This document shows positions 9,358 through 19,196 of a DNA stretch of 64,000 nucleotides, piece after piece. The notes under the pieces were generated by a model. The model did no database searches and was not told the DNA's origin. It saw only the letters and a list, made by a program, of their open reading frames with translations. The number at the start of each line of letters is the position of its first letter. Within the stretch, counting starts at the first letter, position 1. The position numbers and the translations under genes are program-made. Origin of the DNA: Baumannia cicadellinicola str. Hc (Homalodisca coagulata). Lineage in GTDB: Bacteria; Pseudomonadota; Gammaproteobacteria; Enterobacterales; Enterobacteriaceae. The stretch covers positions 476,118-540,117 of the forward strand of contig NC_007984.1 in assembly GCF_000013185.1 (NCBI RefSeq), given 5' to 3'.

Positions 9358-11286
9358 TTATTTCTCTATCTGAGATAGATTACGGTGATTAATTTCATGT
9401 TGCAACTTTTCAATGAAATTATTCATTTCAAACATACCTAAATTTTTACCGTAGCGTGTACGTATAGTAACTTTACCCATCTTAATTTCTTGATCTCCAC
9501 ATATTAGCATATAAGGCACGCGACGTAAGGTATGCTCACGAATTTTAAATCCGATCTTTTCGTTTCTCAAGTCTATTTTTGCTCTTATATTTGCAGTAGA
9601 CAGTTTTTGCATGAGTTGTATTACATAATTAGACTGATTATCACTGATATTCATTAAAACAACCTGTGTTGGTGCTAACCAAGTAGGGAAAAAACCAGCA
9701 TACTCTTCTATGAGTATTCCAATAAAACGTTCTAAAGACCCTAGAATAGCACGGTGTATCATAACTGGTACTAATCGTTGATTATTTTTATTGATATAGA
9801 AAGCTTTTAAACGACTGGGTAACGAAAAATCTAACTGAATTGTACCACACTGCCAGGCACGATCGAAAGAATCAAGCAAAGTAAATTCTATTTTAGGACC
9901 ATAGAATGCTCCTGCTCCAACATTATACTTAAAAAGTATACCATTATTAGTTAGTGTAGTTGCTAAATCTTGTTCTGCTTTATCCCATATCTTATCATTA
10001 CCAATACGATGAGCTGGCCTTGTAGAAAGATTTACTAATATTTTTTTGAAACCAAATGTATGATAAACTTCATATAACATTTTTATGTTATTGTTAATTT
10101 CATCACATACTTGTTCTTCAGTACAAAAAATATGTGCATCATCTTGAGTAAAATTACGTACACGCATGAGACCATGTAATGATCCTGAAGGTTCATTACG
10201 ATAACAACTACCAAACTCAGCCATTCTTAATGGTAAGTCGCGGTAGGAGTTAATCTGTTGATTAAAAATTTGTACATGACCTGGACAGTTCATTGGTTTT
10301 ATACAGTATTCTCTATTTTCTGATGAAGTCGTAAATATATGTTCGGCATAATTTGACCAGTGTCCAGTTTGTTCCCAAAGCGTCCGATCAATCATCACCG
10401 GACTTTTTACCTCTTGATATTTATAAGTTTGTAATTTGCTACGGATAAATGTTTCTAGTTCCCTAAAAATAATCCATCCGTCAACATGCCAAAATACCAT
10501 ACCTGGTGCTTCTTCTTGTATATGATATAGATCTAACTGTTGACCTATTTTGCGGTGATCTCGTTTTTTCACTTCTTGTAAAGATTGTAAATAACATTTA
10601 AGTTGCATATCGGTACCCCAAGCAGTACCATAAATTCGCTGTAATTTTTTGTTTTTATCGTTATTACGCCAATAAGTTATTGACGTTTTTTGTAATTTAA
10701 AGTGATGACAAAAACGTATATTAGGAGCATGTGGCCCTCGACACATATCTACATATTCTTCATAGTAATAAAGTGCTACTAAAGTATGTTGATTAATATT
10801 GTCATCAAGTATTGCTACTTTATAGATTTCACCATTTGCTTGAAATATTTCACGTGCTTGCTGCCAACTAACATATTTTTTTACTATATTGTAGTTTTTA
10901 TTCGCTAGTGTATGCATGCATTTTTCTAATGCATCAATGTCTTCTGGTTGTAGCTTATGTTCAAGATCTATATCATAATAAAATCCTTTATCTATAATTT
11001 TACCAATAGTCATTTTTGCTTCTGGCCATAGTTGTTTTATGGCATGTCCTAATAAATGATTACAAGAACAACGAAGAATATCTAGGCCTGCTTTATCTTC
11101 AGCAGTAATAATGTCCAGTTTAGAGTCTTGCATAATTAAATCAACTGCATCTACTAACCTATTATTAAGATAACTGGCAATACAATTTTGTTCACAATTA
11201 GAACTAATATATTTTGCAATTTCAAGTGAAGATACTGGCTTTTGAAAAGTAAGCTGAAGACCATTAGTAATGGTTATTACAGGCAT
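9358..11286 (-). CDS. thrS: Threonyl-tRNA synthetase
   Basis: Charges tRNA-Thr and edits mis-made Ser-tRNA-Thr. Order: TGS domain (about 1-62), editing domain ([12 protein letters not shown] and [11 protein letters not shown] with the editing Cys), class II core and C-terminal anticodon domain (from about 535, [11 protein letters not shown]). The catalytic zinc ligands are all present: Cys in MNCPGH, His in DDAHIF and His in MIHRAIL. The 642 residues are full length. It is the first gene of the cluster running through pheT. E. coli ThrRS represses its own mRNA at a tRNA-like leader; the 249-bp upstream gap contains inverted repeats, but I cannot identify that operator. Confidence 0.97.
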   Translation of the reverse strand: MPVITITNGLQLTFQKPVSSLEIAKYISSNCEQNCIASYLNNRLVDAVDLIMQDSKLDIITAEDKAGLDILRCSCNHLLGHAIKQLWPEAKMTIGKIIDKGFYYDIDLEHKLQPEDIDALEKCMHTLANKNYNIVKKYVSWQQAREIFQANGEIYKVAILDDNINQHTLVALYYYEEYVDMCRGPHAPNIRFCHHFKLQKTSITYWRNNDKNKKLQRIYGTAWGTDMQLKCYLQSLQEVKKRDHRKIGQQLDLYHIQEEAPGMVFWHVDGWIIFRELETFIRSKLQTYKYQEVKSPVMIDRTLWEQTGHWSNYAEHIFTTSSENREYCIKPMNCPGHVQIFNQQINSYRDLPLRMAEFGSCYRNEPSGSLHGLMRVRNFTQDDAHIFCTEEQVCDEINNNIKMLYEVYHTFGFKKILVNLSTRPAHRIGNDKIWDKAEQDLATTLTNNGILFKYNVGAGAFYGPKIEFTLLDSFDRAWQCGTIQLDFSLPSRLKAFYINKNNQRLVPVMIHRAILGSLERFIGILIEEYAGFFPTWLAPTQVVLMNISDNQSNYVIQLMQKLSTANIRAKIDLRNEKIGFKIREHTLRRVPYMLICGDQEIKMGKVTIRTRYGKNLGMFEMNNFIEKLQHEINHRNLSQIEK

Positions 11287-11418
11287 ATTTATTTCCTTAA
11301 TGCTATATTTATTAATATATATATAGTAATATTTATTACTGTATATTTATTTTACAGAAATTTTTTAGTAAATTTTTTTTGTAAATGATTATTTGATATT
11401 CAGCGATAAGTTTATATT

Positions 11419-11458
11419 ATATCTCATATGAGATATTTATTCTCTCTATTAGAATAAA
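11419..11458. promoter_or_regulatory. Inverted repeats between dnaQ and thrS
   Basis: 11419-11436 is a perfect 18-bp palindrome, ATATCTCATATGAGATAT. It is followed by an 8-bp-arm hairpin at 11436-11458 (TTTATTCT, 7-nt loop, AGAATAAA). They lie in the 249-bp gap between two minus-strand genes, after dnaQ and about 130-170 bp before the thrS start. The hairpin could end the dnaQ transcript, and the palindrome could be an operator or part of the thrS leader. The rest of the gap is featureless A/T, including a TATATATATAG stretch close to the thrS start. Function is inferred only from symmetry. Confidence 0.35.
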
Positions 11459-11535
11459 TAACAATGTATAAATTAATATTAAACTTAATAATTATAAATT
11501 AATTCTTTAATAATATAGCTATATCAAAAAAGAAT

Positions 11536-12258
11536 TTATAGTTTCCATAAGCATTTGCTGTTTTGTTTTTCTATTCTATCTAAAATATTTCTGTGTTCTG
11601 ATAATTCCTTATTATTAGCATAAATTACCTTTAATTTATCTTCATGTGATAAAGGAAAATATATATTTTTACCTTTATATTTTTGTTCTATATTAGATTC
11701 TTGCGTTAGATTAAAATTAATCGAAGTTTGTCCACCGGTCATTATTAAGTAAATTTCGGCTAAAATTTTTGCGTCAAGTAAAGCACCATGTTTAGTACGA
11801 TGAATATTTTTTATATGATAGCGATTACATAAAGCATCAAGACTATTACGTTTACCAGGAAATATTTTTCTTGCTAGTAATAAAGTATCAGTTACTTGAA
11901 CAAAAGTTTTACTGATCATACTTCTGTTTAATAATTTAAACTCATAATCTATAAAACCTATATCAAATGGTGCATGATGAATAACTAACTCACTTTGAGA
12001 GATAAATGTAATTAATTTATCTGCTACTTGTGCAAAAGTAGGTTTATCTTTAAGAAAATTATTACTAATACCATGAATTTTAAATGCCTCTTGATCAATG
12101 AATCTTTCTGGATTTAAATAAACATGAAAATTTTTACCAGTAATACGACGATTAATAATCTCTACAGCTCCAATTTCAATAATTCTATGTCCATAATAAT
12201 GAACTCCTAACTTGTTTATTCCTGTAGTTTCAATGTCTAAAACAATTTGTCTTTTCAT
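11536..12258 (-). CDS. dnaQ: DNA polymerase III epsilon subunit (proofreading exonuclease)
   Basis: 3'-5' exonuclease of the replicase core. All DnaQ-family catalytic residues are visible: Asp and Glu in VLDIETTG, Asp in FDIGFID, and His and Asp in RTKHGALLDAKI. The 240 residues match the usual 243. The Q-linker (around 185-210) is followed by a C-terminal segment ending NSKCLWKL, the part that binds the polymerase alpha subunit, so the protein should still join the core. It is divergent from rnhA with only 49 bp between start codons, as in E. coli, so the promoters must overlap. Confidence 0.96.
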   Translation of the reverse strand: MKRQIVLDIETTGINKLGVHYYGHRIIEIGAVEIINRRITGKNFHVYLNPERFIDQEAFKIHGISNNFLKDKPTFAQVADKLITFISQSELVIHHAPFDIGFIDYEFKLLNRSMISKTFVQVTDTLLLARKIFPGKRNSLDALCNRYHIKNIHRTKHGALLDAKILAEIYLIMTGGQTSINFNLTQESNIEQKYKGKNIYFPLSHEDKLKVIYANNKELSEHRNILDRIEKQNSKCLWKL

Positions 12259-12307
12259 ATTATTACGATAATATTTATTTCTTATATAAGATCTGATTTT
12301 AATTAAA

Positions 12308-12769
12308 ATGCGGAAAAAAATAGAAATTTTTACCGATGGTTCATGCTTCGGTAATCCTGGTCCTGGAGGATACGGTGCTATCTTGCGCTATAAAAAGTAC
12401 GAAAAAGAACATAGCGCAGGTTTTTTATTAACAACTAATAATCGTATGGAATTAATGGCAGCAATCATAGCATTAGAATTTTTAAGAGATCCTTGTGAGG
12501 CTATCGTTTATATAGATAGTAAGTATGTTCATCAAGGTGTCATTCAATGGATATATAATTGGAAAAAGCATAATTGGAAAAATTCTGCAAAAAAAATTAT
12601 AAAAAATTTAGATTTATGGCAAAGATTAGATGTTGTAAGCAATTTACATGTAATCCATTGGCGTTGGGTAAAAAGTCATACTGGTCATCCAGAAAATGAA
12701 CGCTGCGATGAATTAGCACGAATAGCAGCTGAACACCCTAAATTCGAAGATATTGGATACAAACGTTAA
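12308..12769 (+). CDS. rnhA: Ribonuclease HI
   Basis: Cuts the RNA strand of RNA-DNA hybrids (R-loops, primers). The metal-binding carboxylates are all present: Asp in FTDGSC, Glu in NNRMELMAA, Asp in YIDSKYV and Asp in ERCDELAR, plus the catalytic His of [10 protein letters not shown]. It is 153 residues, as expected. The basic handle helix region ([12 protein letters not shown]) is kept. It is divergent from dnaQ and 84 bp ahead of gloB on the same strand. Gene yafS, which lies between rnhA and gloB in E. coli, is missing. Confidence 0.97.
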   Translation: MRKKIEIFTDGSCFGNPGPGGYGAILRYKKYEKEHSAGFLLTTNNRMELMAAIIALEFLRDPCEAIVYIDSKYVHQGVIQWIYNWKKHNWKNSAKKIIKNLDLWQRLDVVSNLHVIHWRWVKSHTGHPENERCDELARIAAEHPKFEDIGYKR

Positions 12770-12853
12770 TTAGAAATATAATTTATTATGTAAAAATAAA
12801 TTATTTTACTTTATTTAAATAAATATATTCATTATAAATAATTTAAATTAACT

Positions 12854-13627
12854 ATGAATTTAATAGCTATTCCTGCTCTAATAGATAATTATATTTGGCT
12901 TTTACATAATAAAAAAGGAGAATGTTTAATTGTTGATCCTGGTGATGCTACCCCAGTATTACATATACTATCAAATTATCAACTGAAATTAACTAGCATT
13001 TTATTAACTCATCATCATCCAGATCATGTTAAGGGTGTGAAACTACTATCACAATACTTTCCTGTTACTATTTATGGTCCACAAGAAACATTCAAACAAT
13101 GTGCTAATATTATTGTAAAAAAAGGTGATTTTTTAGTTCTTCTAGAAAAAAAATTTGCTGTTCTTTCTTTTCCTGGACATACTTTAGGACACATTGGATT
13201 TTATAGTTATCCATGGTTATTTTGTGGTGATACAGTTTTTTCAGCTGGTTGTGGTCGAATATTTGAAGGAACTACAAAACAAATGTATGAATCTTTTCAG
13301 GAGGTTAATCAACTTTCATCACATACATTAATATGTTGCGCACATGAGTATACATTAACTAATTTAGCTTTTGCTTCTTCTTTATTACCTAAAGATCGTA
13401 TTATTAGTAGTTATCAACGTCATGTAACAATTTTACGCAACAAAAAAAAACCCAGCTTACCTACTAAGCTAAGTTTAGAACGTCTAATTAATCCTTTTTT
13501 TCGTTGTCATGATATTAATTTACATCAAGCTATCAATTTTTCTCCATTATTAGGATGTGAATGGTTAGTTTTTGATTATTTACGCCAAAAACGAGACAAC
13601 TTTAGAGGTAATTCTAGTCAAAAATAA
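12854..13627 (+). CDS. gloB: Hydroxyacylglutathione hydrolase (glyoxalase II)
   Basis: Hydrolyses S-D-lactoylglutathione in methylglyoxal detoxification. It has the metallo-beta-lactamase core with the binuclear metal motif THHHPDH (about residues 53-59), [17 protein letters not shown] and the C-terminal glutathione-binding helices. Length is 257 residues against a usual 251. An A9 tract (13442-13450) inside the gene is in frame. A glutathione synthetase gene (gshB) is also in the window, consistent with a working glutathione system. gloA was not seen here. Confidence 0.96.
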   Translation: MNLIAIPALIDNYIWLLHNKKGECLIVDPGDATPVLHILSNYQLKLTSILLTHHHPDHVKGVKLLSQYFPVTIYGPQETFKQCANIIVKKGDFLVLLEKKFAVLSFPGHTLGHIGFYSYPWLFCGDTVFSAGCGRIFEGTTKQMYESFQEVNQLSSHTLICCAHEYTLTNLAFASSLLPKDRIISSYQRHVTILRNKKKPSLPTKLSLERLINPFFRCHDINLHQAINFSPLLGCEWLVFDYLRQKRDNFRGNSSQK

Positions 13628-13638
13628 TATCTAGCTAA

Positions 13639-13666
13639 ATATAGCTTGCTATATATTCTTTTTTAG
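13639..13666. terminator. Probable terminator between convergent gloB and yafD
   Basis: A short AT-rich hairpin (ATATAGC/GCTATAT at 13639-13654) is followed on the plus strand by a T-rich run ending at about 13664. It starts 11 bp after the gloB stop and overlaps the 3' end of the convergent yafD, so it may stop gloB transcription before it enters yafD. It is short and G/C-poor, as terminators in such genomes often are. Confidence 0.4.
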
Positions 13667-14485
13667 TAGGGTAATTTTTACATGTTTTATTGACGAAAAT
13701 AAATCGAATGTTACTAAAAGGGGGTTATGATCTGAAGCTTTTGTCACTAATACGGATGCTTCAGTAACATGCATATTACGATAAAAAATAAAATCTAAAG
13801 GCCTACCAAAAACTCTTTTACGTAGATCTTTGGTAAATACTACTTCTTTCAACATCATATTATCAGTAAATCTATATAATGCTAATATTCTTTTTTTACT
13901 CCAAGTATTAAAATCACCAGCCATAATTACTGGTCCATGATGCTGAAGTATATGATCACCAATTGGTCCTAATTGCTTACTATAAACATCAAGACCGAGG
14001 CTAAAATTAATCGCGTGGATATTGATTACCATTAGATATTGTTTACAATATATAGGATATATAGTTATTAGTGCTGATTTAGCTAATCGTAATAATGGTT
14101 CACGCTCACTTAAGGGGCAACAATAAACTGGATATCCAGTAGATAAAGTCATTACACCTGAGGGATGTTGCGTAAATATTATTGCAGGTACTTGATCAAC
14201 CGCTAAATAATGTGAGGTAGCAAATTTTATCATTTCAGGAGTTGTTTGTGCTTCTTGTAATAAAACAAGGGGTGTTTCTTGTCTAATACTATTTAAAACA
14301 GATAACCAATTAGTTCGTTGTTGTTTAAAAATATTCCATACCATAACTTTTAGCAAAGTTGAGTTATGTAAAGGCTTCATTAGGGACCATGTATAGTTAA
14401 ATTTGCTACTTGATTTAACTGGTGGGAAAATATATTGATTTGGTTGGCCTGCAATAAATCTAACGGCATATATTTGTTTAGGCAC
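13649..14485 (-). CDS. yafD: YafD, endonuclease/exonuclease/phosphatase-family protein
   Basis: Member of the EEP (exonuclease III/DNase I) fold family; its substrate is not firmly known. The match to E. coli YafD is strong throughout: [12 protein letters not shown] at the start, [12 protein letters not shown] with the metal-binding Glu, [38 protein letters not shown] and KASDHNPLL with the catalytic Asp-His. The 278 residues slightly exceed the usual 266. It is convergent with gloB, with a 21-bp gap. It is uncommon for a gene of unclear role to be kept this intact in such a reduced genome. Confidence 0.92.
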   Translation of the reverse strand: MPKQIYAVRFIAGQPNQYIFPPVKSSSKFNYTWSLMKPLHNSTLLKVMVWNIFKQQRTNWLSVLNSIRQETPLVLLQEAQTTPEMIKFATSHYLAVDQVPAIIFTQHPSGVMTLSTGYPVYCCPLSEREPLLRLAKSALITIYPIYCKQYLMVINIHAINFSLGLDVYSKQLGPIGDHILQHHGPVIMAGDFNTWSKKRILALYRFTDNMMLKEVVFTKDLRKRVFGRPLDFIFYRNMHVTEASVLVTKASDHNPLLVTFDLFSSIKHVKITLLKKNI

Positions 14486-14566
14486 GATAACGACTTTCTA
14501 GAATTATAAGCTTGATATTTAAGTATTATTTTTATATCGGAACAGTAATAGATATTATTACTGTAA

Positions 14567-15622
14567 TTACTTGCCATAAATTTGTTGTAAAGCATTAACT
14601 TTATTTAAATAGTTACGTGATTCTGCTGATGGATGCTGTGTAGATAATATATGATATACTTCATCTGGTTTTAAATTATTAATCATATTTAATGCTTTGT
14701 TTGGATTGCTGGAGAATACTTTTAGTGCACTGCTAACACCACTATTATACGCAACAATCATGACATAACGTCGTGATGTTAAATCAATAATACCACTTAA
14801 GTAGTTATTTTGTAACATAGCTAAATAAGCTGTACCAATATTAATATTATTTTTTGGGTTTAGCAAATATTTACGACTAGGCTGTCCACATTTACCTTTC
14901 ATTTTAAAAACATCACGACCAGCACTGTTTTGCATTATTTGCATTAATCCGACTGCATTGGCATGACTAATAGCATAAGGGTTAAAGCTAGATTCTGTTT
15001 GTATAATAGCTAAAATTAATGATTGATCTATTTTATACTTACGTGCTTCGTTACTAACTATTGTAACATAGTGATTGGCTCTTTTATTTATATGTTGAGG
15101 TACCATATTTATGGTAATAAACCATATATCATGTAATGTAGAATGACGCATCCTTAGATTTGTTTTTAGTAAATAATTAGCGAAGTTAGTAGCACGCCAT
15201 GACCAACGAATAGGTTTATTATAATGATCTATAACTTGACCATATAAAAATGGTTCTTTTTGTAGAATTAGATTATTGGTGCTAATTTCTTGTTTATTCT
15301 CATTAATATACATTAATAATGTGTTGATAATAGCTTTACGTAAATTAATAGTGACATCTTTTTCGTTAGCTATTGTTTCTATGGTAATAGTGCCAGTATC
15401 AAAGTTAATATGACTACGTGTTTGATATTCATCAGTATATTTGATATAGTTTTTTGGCCCGGTTTTTAATAATTCATTTATACCCCATATTTTTTCGACT
15501 AATGAACATGAACAAGTCACAGTTTTTGGCGATACTTGATTAGTTAAAGGATTGTTATTATGATAACAAGATATTAAGAATGGCAGCATAAAAAATAGAG
15601 CTATTTTTTTTTTATTTGACAT
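14567..15622 (-). CDS. mltC: Membrane-bound lytic murein transglycosylase C (lipoprotein)
   Basis: Outer-membrane lipoprotein that cleaves peptidoglycan glycan strands. A signal peptide runs from MSNKKKIALFF to the lipobox LISC (Cys about residue 19). The N-terminal domain carries GPKNYIKYTDEYQTRSHINFD, as in MltC. The C-terminal Slt-type lysozyme fold has the catalytic Glu in TESSFNPYAIS, then AVGLMQIM and AYNSGVSSAL. At 351 residues it is close to the usual 359. Codons 4-7 sit in an A10 tract that is in frame but slippage-prone. yggX lies 72 bp upstream, as in E. coli. Confidence 0.96.
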   Translation of the reverse strand: MSNKKKIALFFMLPFLISCYHNNNPLTNQVSPKTVTCSCSLVEKIWGINELLKTGPKNYIKYTDEYQTRSHINFDTGTITIETIANEKDVTINLRKAIINTLLMYINENKQEISTNNLILQKEPFLYGQVIDHYNKPIRWSWRATNFANYLLKTNLRMRHSTLHDIWFITINMVPQHINKRANHYVTIVSNEARKYKIDQSLILAIIQTESSFNPYAISHANAVGLMQIMQNSAGRDVFKMKGKCGQPSRKYLLNPKNNINIGTAYLAMLQNNYLSGIIDLTSRRYVMIVAYNSGVSSALKVFSSNPNKALNMINNLKPDEVYHILSTQHPSAESRNYLNKVNALQQIYGK

Positions 15623-15694
15623 AATAGATAAAAAAATACTATCACTAAATTTAGTAGTAATTACTGAATAAATTCTTCTTAATAAAATATTTAG

Positions 15695-15928
15695 CTAGGA
15701 TTTAAATAGGAATTTAATCATTTCTTTTTCTAAAAAATTACGGTCGGTATTACTTATTAAGTTTAATTTATTTTCATTAATAAGCATAGTTTGTTTTTGT
15801 TGCCATTTTGCCCATGCTTCTTTAGAAATGTTATTAAAAATATGTTTACCTAATTCACCTGGATAAGATTGAAAATCTTGTCCTTCTGCTTGTTTTCTTA
15901 AGAAAACACAATAAATATTCTTACTCAT
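15695..15928 (-). CDS. yggX: YggX, Fe(II)-trafficking / oxidative-damage protection protein
   Basis: Small protein linked to protection of Fe-S clusters from oxidation. [31 protein letters not shown] and [21 protein letters not shown] match the family, including Cys7. It has 77 residues against about 91 in E. coli and stops right after FLFKS. The acidic C-terminal tail (recalled as GKEVHIEGYTPEDKK in E. coli) is absent, and I see no trace of it downstream. mutY, the E. coli upstream neighbour, is missing and hemW stands there instead. Confidence 0.93.
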   Translation of the reverse strand: MSKNIYCVFLRKQAEGQDFQSYPGELGKHIFNNISKEAWAKWQQKQTMLINENKLNLISNTDRNFLEKEMIKFLFKS

Positions 15929-16012
15929 AAGTTATATTTCATAGTATATTTTAAATATATTAATTTATATTGTATCTATTATATAGAGCTTATATATGAT
16001 TATTAATCATAT

Positions 16013-17170
16013 TTACGCTAAGAAAAGTTCTAGAAGATTATTTAGAAATAACTTACCTTTTTCTGTTATTTGCCAATATTTATTATATTCGCTAATATAA
16101 CCTAAATTTATCGATTGATCTAACATAGAACGAATATCATTCTCTGCTAGACTAGTTAATTGAGTAAATTCATTACGTGGCACGATTTCAAATAAACGAA
16201 AACGGTTCATAAAATACTCAAATGGTAAATCAGATAATGCTACCTGATAGGATTTATCTAAATATTTTCCTTTCATATAAAGAAAGGGGTTACGAACTTT
16301 TACCATACGTATTATAGTGCCATCTGGCAACGTTAGCTTACTATGAGCACTACAACCAATACCTAAATAATCTCCAAAACGCCAATAGTTCATATTATGA
16401 AGACATTGGTAACTCTTATTATGAGCGTAAGCAGATATTTCATATGGTTGATAACCAGATGACATTAACAATTCATTGCCTTGTTGGTAAATATCCCAAA
16501 TAATATCATCTTTAGGTAATTTAGGTTTAGTATTCCAGAATATAGTATTCGGCTCAATTGTTAATTGATACCAAGAAATATGCTGAGGTGCTAAAGCTAT
16601 TGCTTGCCGTAAATCATCCAGTGCTTGATTAACAGTTTGATTTGGTAATCCATACATTATATCAAGATTAATACTGTTAAATTTAATAGCAGAAGCAAAT
16701 GATACTATATTTGTCGCGTCTTCTGGTCTGTGAAGACGACCAAGATGTATTAAATGATTTCTATTAAAGGTTTGGACACCAATGGAAATACGATTTATAC
16801 CTATGGTTTGATAGCTAATTAGATGATTCTCGTTAATAGTACCAGGATTAACTTCTATAGTCAGTTCCAAGTTTGTAGCTAGAGGCACCATTTTATAGAT
16901 ACTATCTATTAATTTTTCTAACATCTCAATAGTTAATAAACTTGGAGTTCCTCCACCAATAAATATAGTTTTTAGAGAATAACCATCTATTAACAACAGA
17001 CTTTGCTTTAGATCAATGAGTAAATGACTAATATATTCTTTATTAGGGACCTTATTATGTAAGGTAGTAGTTGGAAAATCACAATAACAACATTTCTTCA
17101 TGCACCAAGGAATGTGAATATATAAACTAAGTAACAGTGATTTTTTTTTGTCTATTTGGAAATTGTTCAA
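16013..17170 (-). CDS. hemW: Radical SAM heme chaperone HemW
   Basis: Radical SAM protein that handles heme, formerly taken for an oxygen-independent coproporphyrinogen oxidase. The cluster motif CMKKCCYC (CX3CX2C) follows SLYIHIPW near residue 20. Also seen are [33 protein letters not shown] and the C-terminal winged-helix ending [12 protein letters not shown]. Length is 385 residues against 378 usual. The start is a TTG at 17170; no in-frame ATG or GTG lies between the upstream stop and the motif. Codons 8-10 lie in an in-frame A9 tract. The start overlaps ruvX. Confidence 0.93.
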   Translation of the reverse strand: MNNFQIDKKKSLLLSLYIHIPWCMKKCCYCDFPTTTLHNKVPNKEYISHLLIDLKQSLLLIDGYSLKTIFIGGGTPSLLTIEMLEKLIDSIYKMVPLATNLELTIEVNPGTINENHLISYQTIGINRISIGVQTFNRNHLIHLGRLHRPEDATNIVSFASAIKFNSINLDIMYGLPNQTVNQALDDLRQAIALAPQHISWYQLTIEPNTIFWNTKPKLPKDDIIWDIYQQGNELLMSSGYQPYEISAYAHNKSYQCLHNMNYWRFGDYLGIGCSAHSKLTLPDGTIIRMVKVRNPFLYMKGKYLDKSYQVALSDLPFEYFMNRFRLFEIVPRNEFTQLTSLAENDIRSMLDQSINLGYISEYNKYWQITEKGKLFLNNLLELFLA

Positions 17171-17574
17171 ACCAGCTTTCCATTATAATTACAGCTGCTA
17201 ATGCATCTACTTTTTTTTTTAAAAGCTCGATAACCACCATAAGAAAATAACTTAGAACGAGCTTCTACAGTGCTAAGACGTTCATCGTGTAGTTCCACTT
17301 TAATGTTGAAACGATCGTATAGTAGTTTGGCAAACTGACGTGCGTGATGAGTTAAAGGTTGTTCACTTTGATCCATATTTAGAGGTAAACCAACTATAAT
17401 TAATGTTGGTTCCCAATCTTGTATAATTTTATTTAACTGTTGCCAGTTAGGCATACCATTATATGCTGTTAAAGTTGTTAATGGTTTAGCAGTACATGTT
17501 ATACGCTGGCCTATTGCTATACCAATATTTTTAGTACCAAAATCAAAGGCCATAACCATATTATGGTCTGTCAT
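17167..17574 (-). CDS. ruvX: Holliday junction resolvase-like RuvX/YqgF, frameshifted at an A10 tract
   Basis: RNase H-fold protein of the RuvX/YqgF family, implicated in 16S rRNA 5'-end processing and essential in E. coli. [27 protein letters not shown] and [11 protein letters not shown] are normal. After GGYRAF comes an A10 run (17211-17220, plus-strand T10), and the frame ends in an unrelated tail, [14 protein letters not shown]. Dropping one A restores [20 protein letters not shown], the genuine family C-terminus with its last catalytic Asp, ending at a stop at 17127-17129. Either the gene is dying or RNA polymerase slippage on A10 makes enough full-length product. Confidence 0.9.
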   Translation of the reverse strand: MTDHNMVMAFDFGTKNIGIAIGQRITCTAKPLTTLTAYNGMPNWQQLNKIIQDWEPTLIIVGLPLNMDQSEQPLTHHARQFAKLLYDRFNIKVELHDERLSTVEARSKLFSYGGYRAFKKKSRCISSCNYNGKLV

Positions 17575-18137
17575 TAGGCATGACCTATTTGATTCACAAT
17601 GTTATTTATGTTAATACCTAGTATTTTAGCTGCTGCTTGCCAACGAGCTGAAACTGGAGTAGCAAATAAAATTTGGTTATTTGCTGGTATTGTTAACCAA
17701 GTATTAGCTCGTAATTCATGTTCCAGTTGTCCCTCTTCCCAACCAGAATAACCAAGAGCAACTAAAATATCATCTGGTTGATTATGAGTCCCTAAAGTTT
17801 CTAGTACATCTTTAGATGTAGTTATCATTGTTTGCGGTGAAATACCAATACTTGCACCAAAACCATCTTTTGGCGTATGTATAATAAAACCACGATCGTC
17901 TGCTAAAGGACCACCTAAGAAAACTGGTTGATTTAATTGCACAGATGCATGATCAACAATTGGTATGATCTTTAGTTTATGTAATACACTAGCAACTGTA
18001 AATTGTTCTACGGGCTTATTAATTACTATTCCCATTGCTCCTTCGTGGTTATGTGTACATATATAAACTACAGATTGTTTAAATAAAGGATCTGTTAAAG
18101 TTGGCATAGCAATTAGAAAATGATGCTGTAAGTTCAT
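17574..18137 (-). CDS. yqgE: YqgE/AlgH family protein
   Basis: Conserved protein of unknown biochemical function, found next to ruvX in most gammaproteobacteria. [51 protein letters not shown] and the C-terminal [11 protein letters not shown] match UPF0301. Length is 187 residues, as usual. Its stop shares a base with the ruvX start, giving tight coupling of the pair. No damage is visible. Confidence 0.95.
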   Translation of the reverse strand: MNLQHHFLIAMPTLTDPLFKQSVVYICTHNHEGAMGIVINKPVEQFTVASVLHKLKIIPIVDHASVQLNQPVFLGGPLADDRGFIIHTPKDGFGASIGISPQTMITTSKDVLETLGTHNQPDDILVALGYSGWEEGQLEHELRANTWLTIPANNQILFATPVSARWQAAAKILGININNIVNQIGHA

Positions 18138-18184
18138 TTTATAAAATGTAATGTTAAAGTTTTGTTAATGATAATTTATTTGCT

Positions 18185-19138
18185 CTATTTAATAGTCTGA
18201 AGATTTTTTTCAATAGCATCCATTAACATACCAGTAATAGATATTGGGAAAGCAGCTTCTATTTCGCATATGCAGGTAGGACTAGTTATATTGATCTCTG
18301 TTAGTTTATCACCAATAATATCTAAACCGACAAACATTAATCCTCTTTTTCTTAGTATTAAGCCTAAATCGTAAGCAATTGACCAATCAGTTGATGATAA
18401 AGAACGTGCTTCTCCGTATCCACCAGCGGCTAAATTACCACGTATTTCACTATTTTGAGGAATACGAGCTAAGCAGTATGGTACTGGTTGGCCATCAATA
18501 ATAAAAACACGCTTATCTCCTTCTTTAATGGATGGAAGATAAGTTTGCGCCATACAAAAATTTTTACCATAGCTAGTCAAAGTTTCAATAATAACTGAAA
18601 GATTAGGATCTTGCTCTTGAAGACGAAAGATAGATTGACCTCCCATACCATTTAATGGTTTAAGGATAATGTCCTTATGCTGTCGTAAAAATTGACGAAT
18701 ATGATTATATTGCTGACTAACTAGTGTATCTGGGGTATATTTTTTGCAATCAGAAGCAAATATTTTTTCGTTACAATCACGTAGGCTTTGTGGTTTGTTA
18801 ATAACAAGTGTACCTTGTTTTTCCGCACGTTCTAGAATATAAGTTGAATAAATATATTCAGTATCTATTGGTGGATTTTTACGCATTAAAACAACATCAA
18901 GAGAGCTTATAGCTATATCTTGATAGTTATAAAAATTATACCAATCATCATCATGATTAGTAACTTCTAGCAAACAACTAGAAGCTCGAGCTTCTCCACC
19001 ACGTAAATAAAGAGAATTAATTTCCATATAAAAAATTTTATAGCCACGTTTTTGCGCTTCGAGCAAAAGCGCGAAACTAGTATCTTTCTTAATATTAATG
19101 GATGCAATAGAATCCATTACAATACCTAACTTAATCAT
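18185..19138 (-). CDS. gshB: Glutathione synthetase
   Basis: ATP-grasp ligase joining gamma-glutamylcysteine and glycine. I chose the ATG at 19138 because MIKLGIVMDSIASINIKKDTSFA is the standard N-terminus; a GTG three codons earlier is also in frame. ATP-grasp features are DIILKPLNGMGGQSIFR, RIPQNSEIRGNLAAGG and FVGLDIIGDKLTEINITSPTC. At 317 residues it is the expected length. It lies upstream of yqgE-ruvX as in E. coli. gshA was not seen in the window. sodA ends 58 bp upstream, separated by a hairpin. Confidence 0.96.
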   Translation of the reverse strand: MIKLGIVMDSIASINIKKDTSFALLLEAQKRGYKIFYMEINSLYLRGGEARASSCLLEVTNHDDDWYNFYNYQDIAISSLDVVLMRKNPPIDTEYIYSTYILERAEKQGTLVINKPQSLRDCNEKIFASDCKKYTPDTLVSQQYNHIRQFLRQHKDIILKPLNGMGGQSIFRLQEQDPNLSVIIETLTSYGKNFCMAQTYLPSIKEGDKRVFIIDGQPVPYCLARIPQNSEIRGNLAAGGYGEARSLSSTDWSIAYDLGLILRKRGLMFVGLDIIGDKLTEINITSPTCICEIEAAFPISITGMLMDAIEKNLQTIK

Positions 19139-19167
19139 AAAGTTCACAAATAAGAATTAATAAGCAA

Positions 19168-19187
19168 GATCCCTTATGCAAGGGATC
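19168..19187 (-). terminator. Hairpin after sodA
   Basis: GATCCCTT-ATGC-AAGGGATC is a perfect 8-bp stem with a 4-nt loop, starting 9 bp after the sodA stop on the minus strand and followed by T-rich sequence (TTGCTTATT). It is one of the few G/C-containing stems in the intergenic DNA. It probably ends the nfuA-sodA transcript ahead of gshB. Confidence 0.55.
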
Positions 19188-19196
19188 AAAATTAAC

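Noticed and set aside
14380-14595. A 71-codon minus-strand frame
   Set aside because: It spans the yafD-mltC gap in another frame, overlaps both genes and has no recognisable motif; A/T-rich DNA gives such frames by chance.
15695-15728. Hidden C-terminal tail of YggX beyond its stop
   Set aside because: Translating the downstream DNA in the same frame gives no resemblance to the family tail, unlike the secA case.
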